Source: Eutreptiella sp. 'Long Island Sound 2002'
Lineage: Eukaryota > Euglenozoa > Euglenophyceae > Eutreptiales > Eutreptiaceae
DNA length: 64,000 bases
Assembly: GCA_964036045.1 (NCBI GenBank)
Contig: OZ038381.1
Coordinates: 136,492,306 to 136,556,305, forward strand
Reading direction: 5' to 3'
The position numbers and the translations under genes are program-made. Position 1 is the first letter of the stretch, and each line of letters opens with the position of its first letter. Below the pieces are notes generated by a model, which did no database searches, was not told the DNA's origin, and saw only the letters and a list, made by a program, of their open reading frames with translations. Below are positions 1-12,288 of this stretch, piece after piece.

Positions 1-3000
1 CGGTGGCTGGAGACCGCCTTGTGTGTGCACCCGTGGCAAAAAAAACGGCATATTCGCGTTTCGCTCAATGAATGGCTCACATCCCTCACATCGGTGGCTA
101 GCCCGCGCCCCCCCCCTTGAAATAACAAGACTCCTGAAATGGGTACAGGTGCCTTCTGTGTGCGCCACGTTGTGCATGCCCAGCCTTGTGTGTGCACCGC
201 CAACCCTTCCGACACACATTGCACACCTCGGCTTGCTTCGTCGACGCAGAGCAACCCCCCGCACCCCCCTTAGATAACAAGACTGCCGCAGTGCCTACAC
301 GGTAGCTTGTGCGTGCACCACCTTGTGTATGCACCACCAAACCTTTCCACACGCATTGCGCACCGCGGGTCGTTTCGCTCGAGAGATGGCTTGCATCGCT
401 GAACGCGGGGGCAGAAGATAGGTTGTTGCCACCGCGGGAGTCTTGTTATTTAAGGGGGGTGCAGGGGCTGGCCCCCGCTTTGAGGAAAGCGAGCCATCTT
501 TTAAGGGAATCGCGCAACATGAGGAAGTGTCTTGTGGGAAGGTGTGGCAGTGCATACGCAAGGCGGTGTGTAGCTACCGCAAGAATCTTGTTTTTGAAGG
601 GGTGGGGTCGGGCCTCGCCCCTGAGGTGCGCAATGTGCCTCGGAAGGGTTGGCGTTGCACACAAAAGGCGGTGCACACACAAGGCTGCCTACAACCGCCC
701 GCAGGACTTTGCTTATTCAAGTGGGTGTGGGGGGTTGGGGCGGCCTGTAGCCATTTTAGGAGTCTTGTCATTTCAGGAGGGTGCGGGGGCTAGCCCCCAC
801 TTTGAGGGATGCGAGCCATCCGTTGAGCGAAACATGCGAGGTGCGCAAGTGTTTTGCAGCGGGTTTGTGTTGCACACACAAGGCGGTCTCCAGCCACCGC
901 AAGAGTCTTGTTATCTAAGGGGGGTGCGGCGGCTCGCCCCTGCGTGCCGCAAAGCACGTGTCTATTGAGGGAAGCGATGCGAGGTGTGCTATGTGTGTGG
1001 GAAGGGTTGGCGGTGCACACACACAAGGCGGTGCATACACAAGGCGGTGCACACACAAAGTGGTTTGTAGCCACCATAGGAGTTTTGTTATTCAAGCGGG
1101 GTGCAGGGGCTGGCCCCCGCTTTGAGGGAAGCGATCCACCAATTCAGTGAATTGCGCAAGGTGGGGAATTTTTGTGGGAAGGAGTGGCAGTTCACACACA
1201 AGGCGGTGTGTAGCCACCGCAAGAGTCTTGTTTTTGAAGGGGGGGTAGGGGCCTAGCCCCCGCTTTGAGCGAAACGAGCCGAGTTGCGCAATGTGCCTCG
1301 GAAGGGTTGGCGTCGCACACACAAGGCGGTGCATACACAAGGCGTTGCACACACAAGACAACCTATACCCCCCGCAAGAGTTTTCTTATTCAAGGTTGGG
1401 GGGCGGGGGCTAGCCCCTGCATTCGATGATGCAAGCCATCTCTCGAGCGAAACGAGCTGCGGTGTGCAATGTGTGTGGGAAGGCTTGGCGGTGCAGACAC
1501 AAGGCATACATTCACAAGGCGATGCACGCACAAGGAGGTCTGTAGGCACTGCAAGACTCTTTATGTCCAAGGGGGGTTTGGAGGCTGGCTCCCGCGTCGA
1601 GCGAAGCAAGCCGAGGTGTGCAATGTGTGTGGGAAGGGTTGCCGGTGCACACACAAGGCGGTGCATGCACCACGTGGTGCACACAGAAGGCACCTTGAAG
1701 CAATTTTAGGAGTCTTGTTATTTCAGGGGGGCCTGGGTCGAGCCCCGGCGTTGCGGGACGCGAGCATTCTGTTGAGCGAAACGCGCGAGGTGCACAAGTT
1801 TTTTGCGACTGGCTTGCGGTGCACACACAAGGCAATCTGCAACCACCGCAGGAATCTTGTTATTTAACGGGGGTGCTGGTGCTTGTTCCCGCGTGCAGCA
1901 GAGCACGGGTCTGCGTAGGGAAGCGATGCGAGGTGTGCGGTGTGTGTGGGAAGGGTTGGCGGTGCACACACACAAGGTGGTGCATACGTGAGGCTGTTTG
2001 TAGCCACCGCACGAGTCTTGTTATTGAAGGGGGGTGCAGGGGCTGGCCCCCGCTTTGAGGGACGCCAGCCATCTTTTCAGGGAATCGCGCAAGGTGACGA
2101 AGTTTTGTCAGCAGCAGTGGCAGTGCACACACAAGGCGGTGTGTAGCCACCGCAAGAGTCTTGTTTTTGAAGGGGGAGGGTCGGGCCTCGTCCCCGCTTT
2201 GAGCGAAACCAACCGAGGTGCGCAGCGTGCCTCGGAAGGGTTGGCGTTGCACACAAAAGGCGGTGCACACACAAGGCAGCCCACAGCCGCCGCAGGACTT
2301 TTCTTTTTCAAGTGGGGGGGGCGGGCTAGCCCCCGGGTTCAGCGATGCAAGCCATCTCTCGAGCGAAACAACCCGCGGTGTGCAATGTGTGTGGAAAGGT
2401 TTGGTGGTGCATACACAAGGTGGTGCACCCACAACGTGGCGTGTAGGCGCTTCAGGAGTTTTATTATCTAAGGGGGGGGGGGGGCTCGCTCCTGCGTCCA
2501 TCCAAGCAAGCCAGGGTGTGCAATGTGTGTGGGAAGGGTTGGCGGTGCACACACAAGGCAGTGCATGCACAACGTGGTGCACACACAAGGCGGCTTGTAG
2601 CCATTTCAGGAGTCTTGTTATTTCAGGGGGGCGCGGGCGCTAGCCCCCACTTTGAGGGACGTGAGCCATCCGTTGAGCGAAACGCGCGAGGTGCACAATT
2701 TTTTTCGACGGGTTTGCGGTACACACAAGGCGGTCTACAGCCACTGCGGTGGTCTTGTTATTTAAGGGGGATGCAGAGGCTCGCCCCCGCGTGCAACAAA
2801 GCACGTGTCCGCTGAGGGAAGCGATATGAGGTGTGCTATGAGTGTGGGAAGGGTTGGCGGTGCACACACACAAGGCGGTGCATACACCATGCGATGCACA
2901 CACAAGGTGGTTTGTAGCCACCCCAAGAGTCTTGTTATTTAAGGGGGGTGCGTGGGCTGGCCCCCGCTTTGAGGGTAGCGAGCCATCGATTGAGCGAATC

Positions 3001-4590
3001 GTGCAAGGTGAGGAATATTGTGTGGGAAAGAGGGGCGGTGCACGCACAAGGTGGTGTGTAGCCACCGCAAGAGTCTTGTTTTTGAAGGGGGGGATGGGGC
3101 CTCGCCCCCGCTTTGAGCGAAACGAGCCGAGGTGCGCAACGTGCCTCGGAAGGGTTGGTGTTGCACACACAAGGCAGTGCATACACAAGGCTGCCCATAG
3201 CCGCCGCGGGAGTTTTTTCTTATTCTAGCGGGGGGGTTGGCCCCCGCGTTGAGCGATGCAAGCCATTTCCACAGCGCAACGAGCCGCGGTGTGCAATGTG
3301 TGTGGAAAGGTTTGGCGATGCAAATACAAGCTGGTGCATACATAAGGTGGTGCACTCTAAAGGTGGCGTGTAGGCACCGCAAGAGTCTTGTTATGCAAGG
3401 GGGGTGCGGTGGCTCGCTCTCGCGTCGAGCGAAGCAAGCCGAGGTGTGCAATGTGTGTGGGAAGGGTTGGCGGTGCACACACAAGGCAGTGCATGCGCAA
3501 CGTGGTGCACACAGAAGGCGCCCTGTAGCCAATTCAGGCAATCCGTCCTTTTAGGCGGGCGGAGGGCTGGCCCCCGCTTTGAGGGATGCGTGGTTACAAA
3601 CCGCCTTGCACAAGGCGGTGCACACACAATGTGGGTTGTAGCCACCGCAGGAGTCATGTTATTTAAGGGGGGTGCGGGGGCTTGCCCCCGCATGGAGCAA
3701 AGCGAGCCGAGGTGCGCAATGTGTCTAGGAGGGGTCGGCGCTGCATACACAAGGTGGTGCATACACAAGGTGGTGCACATACAAGGCGGTCGGTAGCCAC
3801 CGTAGGAGTCTTGTTATTTACGGGGGGTGCGGGGGCTGGTCGCCGCGTCGTTCAAAGCGAGGTGAGGTGTGCAATGTGCCTGAGACGAGTTGGCAGTGCA
3901 CCCACAAGGCGGCGTGTAGCCCCCGCAGGAGTCTTATTATTGAAGGGGGGTGCGGGGACTGGCCCCCGTGTCAAGCACAATGAGCCGTCTGTCGAACGAA
4001 ACGAGCTGAGGTGGGCATTGTGTGTGGGAAGGGTTGGCGGTGCACACACAAGGCGGCGTGTAGCCACCGTAGGAGTCTTATTATTGAAGGGGGGTGCAGG
4101 GTTGGCCCCGAGTCGAGCAAAGTGAGCTGTTTGTCAGGCGAAACCTATTGAGGTGTTCAATGTGTGTGGGAAGGGTTGGCGGTGTGCACACAAGGCGGCG
4201 TGTAGCCACCGTAGGAGTCTTATTATTGAAGGGGGGTGCGGGGACTGGCCCCCGTGTCAAGCACAATGAGCCGTCTGTCGAACGAAACGAGCTGAGGTGG
4301 GCATTGTGTGTGGGAAGGGTTGGCGGTGCACACACAAGGCGGCGTGTAGCCACCGTAGGAGTCTTATTATTGAAGGGGGGTGCAGGGTTGGCCCCGAGTC
4401 GAGCAAAGTGAGCTGTTTGTCAGGCGAAACCAATTGAGGTGTTCAATGTGTGTGGGAAGGGTTGGCGGTGTGCACACAAGGCGGCACATTCACAAGGCGG
4501 TGCACACACAAGGTGGTCTGTCGCCACCGCACGAATCTTGTTGTTCAAGGGATTTTGGGGGCTAGTCCCCGCGTCGAGCGAAGCGAGCTG
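1..4590. repeat. Satellite array with ~150-bp monomers
   Basis: About 28-30 diverged monomers in one orientation. Each carries a GTCTTGTTATT-like block, a G-rich stretch with a short GGGGGCT(A/G)GCCCCC-type palindrome, a GAGCGAAACGAG-like block, a GTGTGTGGGAAGGGTTGGCGGTGCAC block and one or more CACACAAGGCGG steps. The TTTTTGAAGG variant recurs near 1225, 2157 and 3075 and the GATGCAAGCCATCTCTCGAG variant near 1430, 2345 and 3255, giving a higher-order unit of about 920 bp (six monomers). Long open frames on both strands come from the repeat and are not believed to be genes. Confidence 0.9.
3931..4502. repeat. Recent 286-bp duplication inside the satellite
   Basis: A two-monomer block (3931-4216) is repeated at 4217-4502 almost without change. 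The second copy differs by one base near the CAATTGAGG step. This is much closer than neighbouring monomers are to each other, so it is the youngest amplification in the array. Confidence 0.85.
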
Positions 4591-4609
4591 TTTGTTCTGT
4601 TTGCCAAAG

Positions 4610-4850
4610 TACACGGTGGGGGGTTTGGCGCTGCCAAGAGGCACGGGGGCGGGGGTTGGTGCTAACGAGGCGCAAGGGGGGGGGGGGGGGGGGGTTGGCC
4701 CGCATGGGGGGGGGGGGGTTGGCGCGAACGAGGCGCATGGGGCTGGGGAGTTTGGCGCTAACGAGGGGCACGGGGGGGTGGTGGTGTTTGGCGCTAACGA
4801 GGGCATGGGGGGTTGGGGGGGCTTGGCACAAGGCCTTGGTGGTTGGCTTT
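4610..4850. repeat. G-rich minisatellite, TTGGCGCTAACGAGG units
   Basis: Units of roughly 30-45 bp made of TTGGCGCTAACGAGG, a GCA step and a run of up to 19 G. It directly abuts the satellite. A single related unit sits near 5754. Confidence 0.75.
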
Positions 4851-4859
4851 GACAACTTG

Positions 4860-5283
4860 TGGCGGCGCTTATTGGCCTCTCGCCCTCGAACCTTCTGCTA
4901 TGACAAGCAGGCATCCGTACTTCTACGGGCATCCGCACTGCTGCGGGTATGCTTAGGTGGGAATCTAGAATGCAATTTCTGCCCATGGCGTCCTTCCCTG
5001 ACAGCCTAATCAGTGCCCGGTATGCGGTCATCACGAAGACCCCAGGCTGGGAGGTGCTCACCACAATCAGCAACGTGAATGTCACACAAGGCCATGGGTG
5101 CTAGCTCACCAATGTGTGACTTGCCGGTAGTGTGTTGCAGTAATATCTTGTGCGCTCTGCACCATTCATGGCGAGCGCGTTGCAAAAATATCTTCGCTCA
5201 GAGCATTCACACTCTATGCACTGCGGAGTATCTTCCTTGCTGGCGGTAGTGGGCAGCCCCGCCCACCAACACGCCCCCCAAGA
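4860..5283. other. No gene recognised
   Basis: Unique sequence between the minisatellite and a weak ORF. A short imperfect duplication (GTTGCA..AATATCTT) lies near 5134 and 5180. Nothing else is supported. Confidence 0.5.
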
Positions 5284-5694
5284 GTGCACGGCAGTGCCCA
5301 GTCCATCTTTAGGAACCATCCCCAACACTACCCGCCCAAGCTCAACTGTCCGCTACAGGCCACCTTGGCCAATGCCTTCACGCTCTACCAGGCCTTCCTT
5401 CGCCGAGGCCTACCTGGGAGCTACGCCTGTGATCCTCGCGCTCTACCAGGCCGGGGGGGGGGCGTGGACATCTTAAACAATCAAACGACCCCGGCAACAA
5501 CTAGCACATCCTCAATACGCCAACTATTGGGCGCCGCTGATGAGCAAACGGCACGCCATGCCACATTCAGCACAGCCCCAACACACCAACTACTGGGCTC
5601 CGCGAACGCGGAAACGACACCAGCAAAGGCACCGGCCGCAGCGGCCGGCAAAAAGCAGCAACCCGACGCAACATGCGAAGGGAAGAATAGGTGA
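5284..5694 (+). CDS. Hypothetical ORF, low complexity C-terminus
   Basis: An open frame of about 136 codons ending in TGA, the stop used by the better-supported genes here. The C-terminal half is rich in Thr, Ala and Gln with two related segments (RQLLGAADEQTA and HQLLGSANAETT) and ends in a Lys-rich tail. No known domain is visible and the start is uncertain. A poly-G run at 5454-5462 could hide a frame change. It may not be a gene. Confidence 0.2.
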   Translation: MHGSAQSIFRNHPQHYPPKLNCPLQATLANAFTLYQAFLRRGLPGSYACDPRALPGRGGGVDILNNQTTPATTSTSSIRQLLGAADEQTARHATFSTAPTHQLLGSANAETTPAKAPAAAAGKKQQPDATCEGKNR

Positions 5695-5699
5695 CTGTA

Positions 5700-6473
5700 T
5701 GGGGCCCCGTAAAGGAACAACAACTAGACAGAATGTCACAAAGGGGGGGACTTTGGCGCTAACGAGCTGCGCGCTGAGCCCGATTTTCGCCTAGTGTAAC
5801 GAGGCGCGCAGTTTCAGCCAAACACTCCCTGCACCATACTGATTCTCGCAAAGACTCAATCTTGGTGTGACACTGAGTACTTCTCCTTCACCACATATGG
5901 CTTTGGGCACCGACAATTATGTCTGGAAGAGCACTACAACCCAAGCAACTCTCCTTTGGGACCACGGTGATGGCAATGCCCTCCTCATGGACCATGTAGC
6001 TATGCAGGGCACATGCCATGGGGCTGTAGTTGTGGGGATGGCTGTGTGGTACGCAGCCAGGTGTCTCGGTAGAAGGTCCACCAAGTGTAGGCAGTGTTCC
6101 TCCGTGTGGGACTGGTGTGTGGGATTGGCGCTTTGTTGGAGCGACAATTAGCAGGTGAGGACCAAAAACAACGGGACACAATGGTCACAAAAGGGGCTTG
6201 TGTGCTGTGATTGGCACTTAGAGCGGCAAATTGGGAAACATATTGGTGGGTGTTGATGCCACTGCCTATGCCTGGTCAGACTCCAGGTCAGAGGTCTCAA
6301 AGAAACCTGAAGCCCCCAAAACTCAGTCATGTCCCCGTCCCCCAACGCAATACCAATGGGTCAGATACCCCTTCCTGACATCAACCCCTGTGCTGCCTCT
6401 CCTGACTGAGTCAGTAAATCCCCTTATTGACCCCCCCGCCTCCCCTTACTGAGCTCCCAATTCTTTCCCACAG
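5700..6473. other. Upstream/intronic sequence of the transporter gene
   Basis: No earlier exon of the transporter could be recognised. The last 60 bases are pyrimidine-rich and end in CCCACAG, a good splice acceptor. An open frame at 5867-6151 has no recognisable content. Confidence 0.4.
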
Positions 6474-7849
6474 GCATCCCCAGTTCTTGTTGCTCTTGGG
6501 CGGCTTCTGCCTGAGCTTTTCGCTGCTTAATACTGTGGCCATCACTGCCAATGACATTTTTGCTGATTTTGGATACAACAATTTCCAAATTGGGATCATT
6601 GGTGCAGGGACAGTATTCTGTGGGATGATGGGCTGCGTGTTCTTGTCCATCTTTGTGGACCGCACGGACCTCTACAAGGAGTCTCTTGTTGTCATGAACA
6701 CTTTCGCCGGCATGGCCATGTGTACACTGTATGTAAATCTCAGGCCCAATAATTTCGGTTGGCTTGCATTCAGCATCTTTGTGGCCGGTTTTTTTGGGAT
6801 CTCATCGTTCCCTGTGGCATACGAGGTATGGGCAGGGGCTGGACAGAGCTCAGACACAGGGCAAGTTTTTTTTCTGGTCTGCTGTGTTTGGGAGGTTCAA
6901 TCACATTTTTGAAAAAGAGGGACGCATTTGTTGAGGCAAGTTGATAAACAGACCTCTTAACCCGGGGCCTTGCTGTGGACTTGACACACAGAAGATTCCT
7001 TAGTAGGTCAACCCACACTGGATTTTGGTGCCTAGGACACACGTCTGGCCCTTCAGATCCACCCACCCATGGCTTCCGGTGAGCTCTGAGACCAGCACCA
7101 TTGGATCTGGCACCCTCTAACTAGCTGATCCCAAAATTTTTTTGTCAAAAACTGGCTGTTGTGCCCGCTTTTGGTCCACGCGGCCAGAAGTGGGCTGTTT
7201 TCGAGGGGACCGGCGACGGCGGCCATGAGGCGCCAATCCAGCCCTTGGCCCCATCCAATCTTTTGTACCTTTTGGGACCCCCAATGAGAAGTGGGGGTCC
7301 CAGGTCTCATCTTTGGACCCCCAGCTCCCCCAGTGGTTCCCACTCTGCCGTTTTTGGCCAGCATGGGGGGGCAGAAATGTCTATTTCCTTCTGTTGGGCT
7401 AAGCATGCGGCGCACACGTGGCATGCACAGGGCATGCAACCGGTGTGCAGGGCAAGGGAGGGCTTTTGGTAGTGGAAAGGAGGGGACTACAACGATAAGT
7501 GTTTGGTGTGTAGGACAGTCTAGGCATTGCGGCTGCTTGTTTTTGTTTGGGTCCACAGTAGCCGTGCAGGGGACCAGTACGGCATTATCTGCATTAGGTG
7601 GGATGTGAGATCCTGTTCCCCATCCATGAAGCCGTGAGCACAGGGGTCATGACGGTCAGTGCACAATGGCTGTCTATCTTAATGGTGATCCTGGAGTATT
7701 TTGGCATGCGGCAGAAGGAAGTCGTGCCCCTTGGAGCCGCGCTGCTGTACATTGTTGTGGTGGGAATGTTCTGCTTCTTCAGGGGCGACTTGAAACGGCG
7801 TATGATTGATAAAGCGGTGGATGGGGAAGAGCTGGCCATGGAGGGATGA
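6474..7849 (+). CDS. SLC49/FLVCR-like major facilitator transporter, 3' exons
   Basis: Two exons of a multi-pass membrane carrier of the SLC49 (FLVCR/DIRC2) branch of the major facilitator superfamily, whose animal members export heme or transport choline. Exon 6474-6825 follows a CCCACAG acceptor and encodes several hydrophobic helices, including GFFGISSFPVAYE, like the FLVCR segment ending in GFE. The donor is GAG|GTATGG. After a 772-base intron, exon 7598-7849 (acceptor ATTAG) continues in phase 0 with VGCEILFPIHEAVSTG, matching the family's E-x-x-YPE-x-EGTSSG region, then two more helices and a basic C-terminus (FFRGDLKRR). It stops at TGA (7847-7849). This is roughly the C-terminal half; N-terminal exons must lie upstream, but none was recognised within 5.7-6.4 kb. 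Family assignment is from motif memory; substrate is unknown. Confidence 0.8.
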
Positions 7850-7979
7850 GGGCTTGAGGGATTGAGTGAAGGCACTTGCTCTCCGTTCCCTCCGTCATGC
7901 AACAAGGCCATTCAGTCGGCGCACCGAATCCTGCACGTTTGTCTCAATTTTATTCAGGTTGAGGGCGTAAACCGTAACC

Positions 7980-8575
7980 CAGCCTTCACTTCCAGTCGAC
8001 ATCTCCGCTGCAGCACTGCCTCAGCCTCATCTTGACCTTTAGCACTCACCAGCCTAACCTTCGTCCGGTCTAGCCCTAGTATTTCAGCCCCAGCCCTCAG
8101 TCTTGCCCGGAGACAGCCATGAGCACCAGCATTGGATCCACCGTTAGCCCGACATTTTGCAGAATCCCCAGTAATACTGTAGCCCAGGGCAATGCAATCA
8201 TCGTGTCACATCCCATTCAGAGCTTGGGCTCCCACCTGCAGCTTGGCCATGGCCACGGCTGTAGGCCCAGCACCAGTACCCCGGGCCCCAGTCCATGTGT
8301 GTCGTTGCACCTCGAACCTTTTGTCATTGCCCCAGCCAGTCAGCTCTGATTGCAGGATGTGACCCCCCCAGGTTGGCCTGGCCGTGCTCAGCCAAAATCG
8401 AAGCCCTAGTCCCAGCCTTTGCCCACTGCCTATCTGCCCGACCTAGCCCCCGCCCTCATCAGTCTCAGCCCTAGCCCTTCTCTTACCTCACCCTAGCCCG
8501 TGTCCCAGCCCCCGGTCAACTCTATCTCCACCTACTCTTATCTTCAGCCCTAGCCCCTTTCGTCAAAACAAAGAT
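7980..8575. repeat. Degenerate AGCCC/TAGCCC-rich tract
   Basis: Irregular repetition of CAGCCC, TAGCCC and AGCCCTAGCCC words on the + strand, starting about 130 bases after the transporter stop. No strict period. It could be decayed telomere-like or simple sequence, and no gene is visible. Confidence 0.5.
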
Positions 8576-10494
8576 AACCAAGGCACCGGGCAGATTACCA
8601 CCCTTAATGCCGCATAAGCCCCTATTCAGAACCTATGGGATCACCCATGGCCACTATGCACCTCAAAATCTTTATTTGTGTTGACTGGGGCGGTTACCCA
8701 GTGAAAAGGTGTATTTCACCAGTTGACTGAAGGCAGTTGACTGCCTTTTTCCTTTCAGGCACTTCAGGCTCGCTTCAAAGGAGTGGTAGGATAGGGCGTT
8801 GCAATCCAGGAGCAATCTACTGCGCTACACATGCGCACTGTGTGGGAACACTCCCATAAATTGTTTTGGACACACTGCCACTATGCAATGATGTGGATGT
8901 TGGATCTGAGGTTGTGTCAGAACCATAAACAATCATGGAACGGTACCAAGCCATGTACAGAATGGACCCCTTGAGCCTGCATAAGTTGCACAAGTCTGTT
9001 CGTCCCAAATTCTTGCTTTGGTAACATACTGTGGTACGCTAGATAACACCCAGGGCTGTGGCCTGTTTATTGCAATTCGGCATGTGCGCTGCAGGTGCGT
9101 GCCTGTGGCCCTTCTCAGCACTTAGTGGATACTTTTGTATCTGGTCATATATCTGCGAGGATTCCACTTTGCGGGCTATGGTTTGCTGGCCTCAGTGGTG
9201 GTGTGCACTCGTCAAAGCTGACTGCACCCAATATACCTCACGTGCTTCATCTGACCTCAACAGAAAATATGAATCAGTCCATGGACGATTGCATGAGATA
9301 AGTGTTGCCATTACTTTGCATTTGCTGCCCTTTTCAGCGCCCTGCACACCGTGGCTGAGAGATTATTGCAACAACTCTGTGGCATGGCCATGCGAGAACA
9401 CCTATGATTGATAACATAGGTTGGCTGTTCCCTCCAGTCCCAGGCGAGAGGGGTGGCGTGACTATTCTGTTGAGATCTGAAATGACTGCTTGTGCACCAA
9501 GCTGCCAGAGAGTCTCAGGGGCAATTCTGGCATCTTCTAGAAATCCGACAGTCAAACAGGTTGTGCCCTTCAGTTGCTCCCAGAACTTAGTGTTGGACCA
9601 ATGCTACATGTCACTGGGTGATTAGATAATTGCTCCGTGAGAGGCGGGTGGCCCGGCGAAGGTGGATGGGTTTGGAAAATGAGCACCCATGCAGTCCCCT
9701 GTTTTTTTTTTGTGTATTGTTTTGTGTTGTAGTGTAGCTTTCTAATTCCTCATTTTGGACCGTGATGGGGCACTGAATTTATCTTTTGGGAACCACTTCA
9801 AGTTCAAAAGGTCGGACTAGTTTGATAATCAATATGTCTGAAGAAGATGACCGTAGTTATGAGGATTGTGGCTAGGTTTCACTGCTTATGTGAACGGTGG
9901 TATTTTTGATGGGAACAACATTGTCACTGATCATTGGGACCGCTCAAAAACATGTGGCTGCAATCAACAGTGGAGCGTCCACTGGAGAGTCTCGTTGTGG
10001 TGATAGTGGAAGGAGCTTTGAGTCCAGCCGCTCTTGAGCATCGGCTTGTGACTGAGACACCGTGTCGTGGGTGTCATGGTGATGCCTGGGTGAGGCACTG
10101 CATTGTGGCTAGAAGTAAAATGGGGCATTGTGTTCATCTCGAGCAATGTGTACCCGAGTGAAAGCACTCGCCAAAGAGCCCAAACACTCCATGGCAAAGT
10201 TTGGGACACAATGGAAACAGCATCCACAGTACTCTCTTCAAAGGTATCATGAAAGACAGGTTGTAGATGGGGAAACCGCCCCAGGGCCTAGGGGCTGGTA
10301 CTGAGAGGGGGATGGAGCAAGTTTTGTGGGGGAATATTTCCATGGGGATGGCCCTAGGCACCCTGGACACCCACAAAGGAACGGAACGTTCGCTATATGG
10401 GCACCTTGTTTGAGGCTTTCAACAGCCAAGGTGCTCCTACATATGCCCGTGACTGTAATGGGCATCAGTGTCTTGGTGTTTGAGGGTGTATGTT
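8576..10494. other. No gene recognised
   Basis: About 1.9 kb of unique sequence. Only short open frames are present on either strand and none has recognisable motifs, also when TAG and TAA are treated as sense. Confidence 0.5.
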
Positions 10495-10800
10495 GTAATA
10501 CGTGTAATTTTTTTTTGCGGTAAATGCGAGTAACAAAAAAATGGTCACGCCGTGTAATTTTTTTTTTGCAGTAAGTCATGTAAACCCGTTACACGCATTA
10601 CCGCAAAAAATGAAAAGTTACACGGCTTGACAAATTTTTTTGTACACGTGTTTACTGCAAAAATAAAAAAAATGCACGGCGTGACTTTTTTTTACATGCG
10701 TTTACCGCAAAAAAAAATTACACAACATGATAATTTTTTTTGTACACTGCAAAAAAAAAAATAGTTAGACGATTTTACCGCAAAGAATTTGTTTTCGAAT
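10495..10800. repeat. TTTACCGCAAAAAAA / ACACGGCGTGA repeat block
   Basis: Roughly 50-base degenerate units alternating TTTACCGCAAAAA, TTACACGGCGTGA and TTTTTTGTACACG, partly in inverted orientation. A second cluster is at 12150-12265. Confidence 0.75.
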
Positions 10801-10824
10801 TTACTGAAAACAAAAAATTCATGC

Positions 10825-10996
10825 ATGTAGCCACTGGGCCCATTTATGGGCCACTTCTGATTTTGTCACCCGCTCTGAAGCGTTGGGGACCGCCCCAGAC
10901 TGCAAGGGTTATGTAGCCACCCGGCCCACTTGTGGGCCACTGCTGATTTTGTCTGTGAAACGGGTCATTGAACCGCCTGGTGATGATTTGGAGGGC
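10825..10996. repeat. 86-bp tandem pair
   Basis: ATGTAGCCAC followed by a GGGCCCA..TGGGCC palindromic step and GATTTTGTC occurs at 10825 and again at 10911. The second copy is shorter. Confidence 0.6.
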
Positions 10997-11425
10997 GTTA
11001 TTGAGCTTCCTTGCCCTCTTGACCCCCCCGCCCCAAAAAAAAGCACCCAAGTTGTAGGTGCACTTTTGGGGATCACGGAGAGTGTTCCAGCCAGCCCCAC
11101 CCCTCTCGAAGGCAAGTATAAGCCCCCCCCCCCCCATTTTGAGGTCGCCCGATCGCGTGGTGACGTCTGAATTCAGTAGGGGAGGGCGATCCTGCTGAGT
11201 TTTTTAGGGGTCCTAACGAGTTTTGGGGGGGGGGGTTCCTAGGGAGATTCTGGTGCAAAATTGGGTGAAACCACCATCAAATTCGTGTTCTCCAACCCCA
11301 AAATGGGGGATATTGTCACCCTATTGTTCAAATTTTAACCATAGGAATGACCCCGCCTGAGAACGGGGATGGTTCAGGAACACGCTACAAGGGCGTGTTT
11401 TGACCCCCTTGTGGAAATAGGGTCG

Positions 11426-11877
11426 TGGTGGTTTCACACAACTTGGCGGTATTTTTGAGAAAATCGCCGTTTTGCATCAAAACCCGAACCCAAAAGGAAT
11501 TTGCATTTCAATATTGAGAACAATGAAATTTGATGAAGCTATAAAGATGTTGGTCACTGTAGGTGGAATCAGATGACTCACACAGCCATCAACTATGAAA
11601 TGAGAGATCAGCAATCGGTGTGATCAACATAGCCATGAATATCTTAAAAAGCACCCCTACTTTTGAGGCATTCCACCATAGAAGTTCGACTTTGTCGACC
11701 CATCCTGAAATCAAAGTATACCACCCCTCTTGTTTGAGGTCGCTTGTTCCGAGTTTGTGGGTGCCATGTCACGGTTTGGGCATATCTCAACGAGTTTTGC
11801 AGATTCCTACCAAGTGCATTTTTGGATGTGAAACGTTGATTTTCTCAAAAATACCGCCAAGTTGTGTGAAACCACCA
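11426..11877. repeat. Perfect 40-bp inverted repeat enclosing 372 bp
   Basis: The arm at 11426-11465 (beginning TGGTGGTTTCACACAAC) is the exact reverse complement of 11838-11877. The segment between has no coding content. A related GTGAAACCACCATCAAATTC stretch lies outside, near 11266. This could be a small non-autonomous element, but no clear target-site duplication was found. Confidence 0.7.
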
Positions 11878-12149
11878 TGATATTTGGACCCAGCGACCTC
11901 AAAATAGGGTATGGGGTTACCTGACTTCATGATTCTTTTCTTGGGCCTGATTTTGTTTCTAGTGCCAATGACACCACGTGGTACTATGTTATATTGGCCG
12001 AGTCCCAACTAATTGGTGGCCACACAGAGCACTGGGTCCTTTGTCGACTCGGCGTCCCATCGTTATGGTCGCTATGGGGTGCCGTACGGAACCGGCAATT
12101 GTACATAGTGCACATGTATTGCAAAAGTTGCATTTCTTTCAATGTTTCA

Positions 12150-12265
12150 TTTTTTTTTTATAATTTACGCGTCTTACCGCAAAAAATTTTTCAATGCATT
12201 TACCGCAAACAAAAATACACGACTCGACGATTTTTTTGTACACGAGTTACATTTTTCACTGCTTG
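12150..12265. repeat. Second TTTACCGCAAAAA repeat cluster
   Basis: Same words as 10495-10800: TTACCGCAAAAAA, TTTACCGCAAACA and TTTTTTTGTACACGAGT. It ends 20-25 bases before the zinc-knuckle ORF. Confidence 0.7.
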
Positions 12266-12288
12266 AGGCCAGAAAGAAGGAGACTAGC

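Noticed and set aside
1860-2588. Long open frames (up to 242 codons) on both strands of the satellite
   Set aside because: They exist in all frames, repeat with the monomer, and encode only Cys/His/Pro/Thr-rich repeat-derived peptide.
1-4560. CRISPR array
   Set aside because: Monomers are contiguous and diverged, with no unique equal-length spacers; the organism is eukaryotic.
4420-5085. 221-codon minus frame
   Set aside because: Lies on the reverse of the G-rich minisatellite; Pro-rich peptide from poly-C.
5867-6151. 94-codon ORF as an upstream transporter exon
   Set aside because: No hydrophobic helices fitting the family and no splice signals that keep phase.
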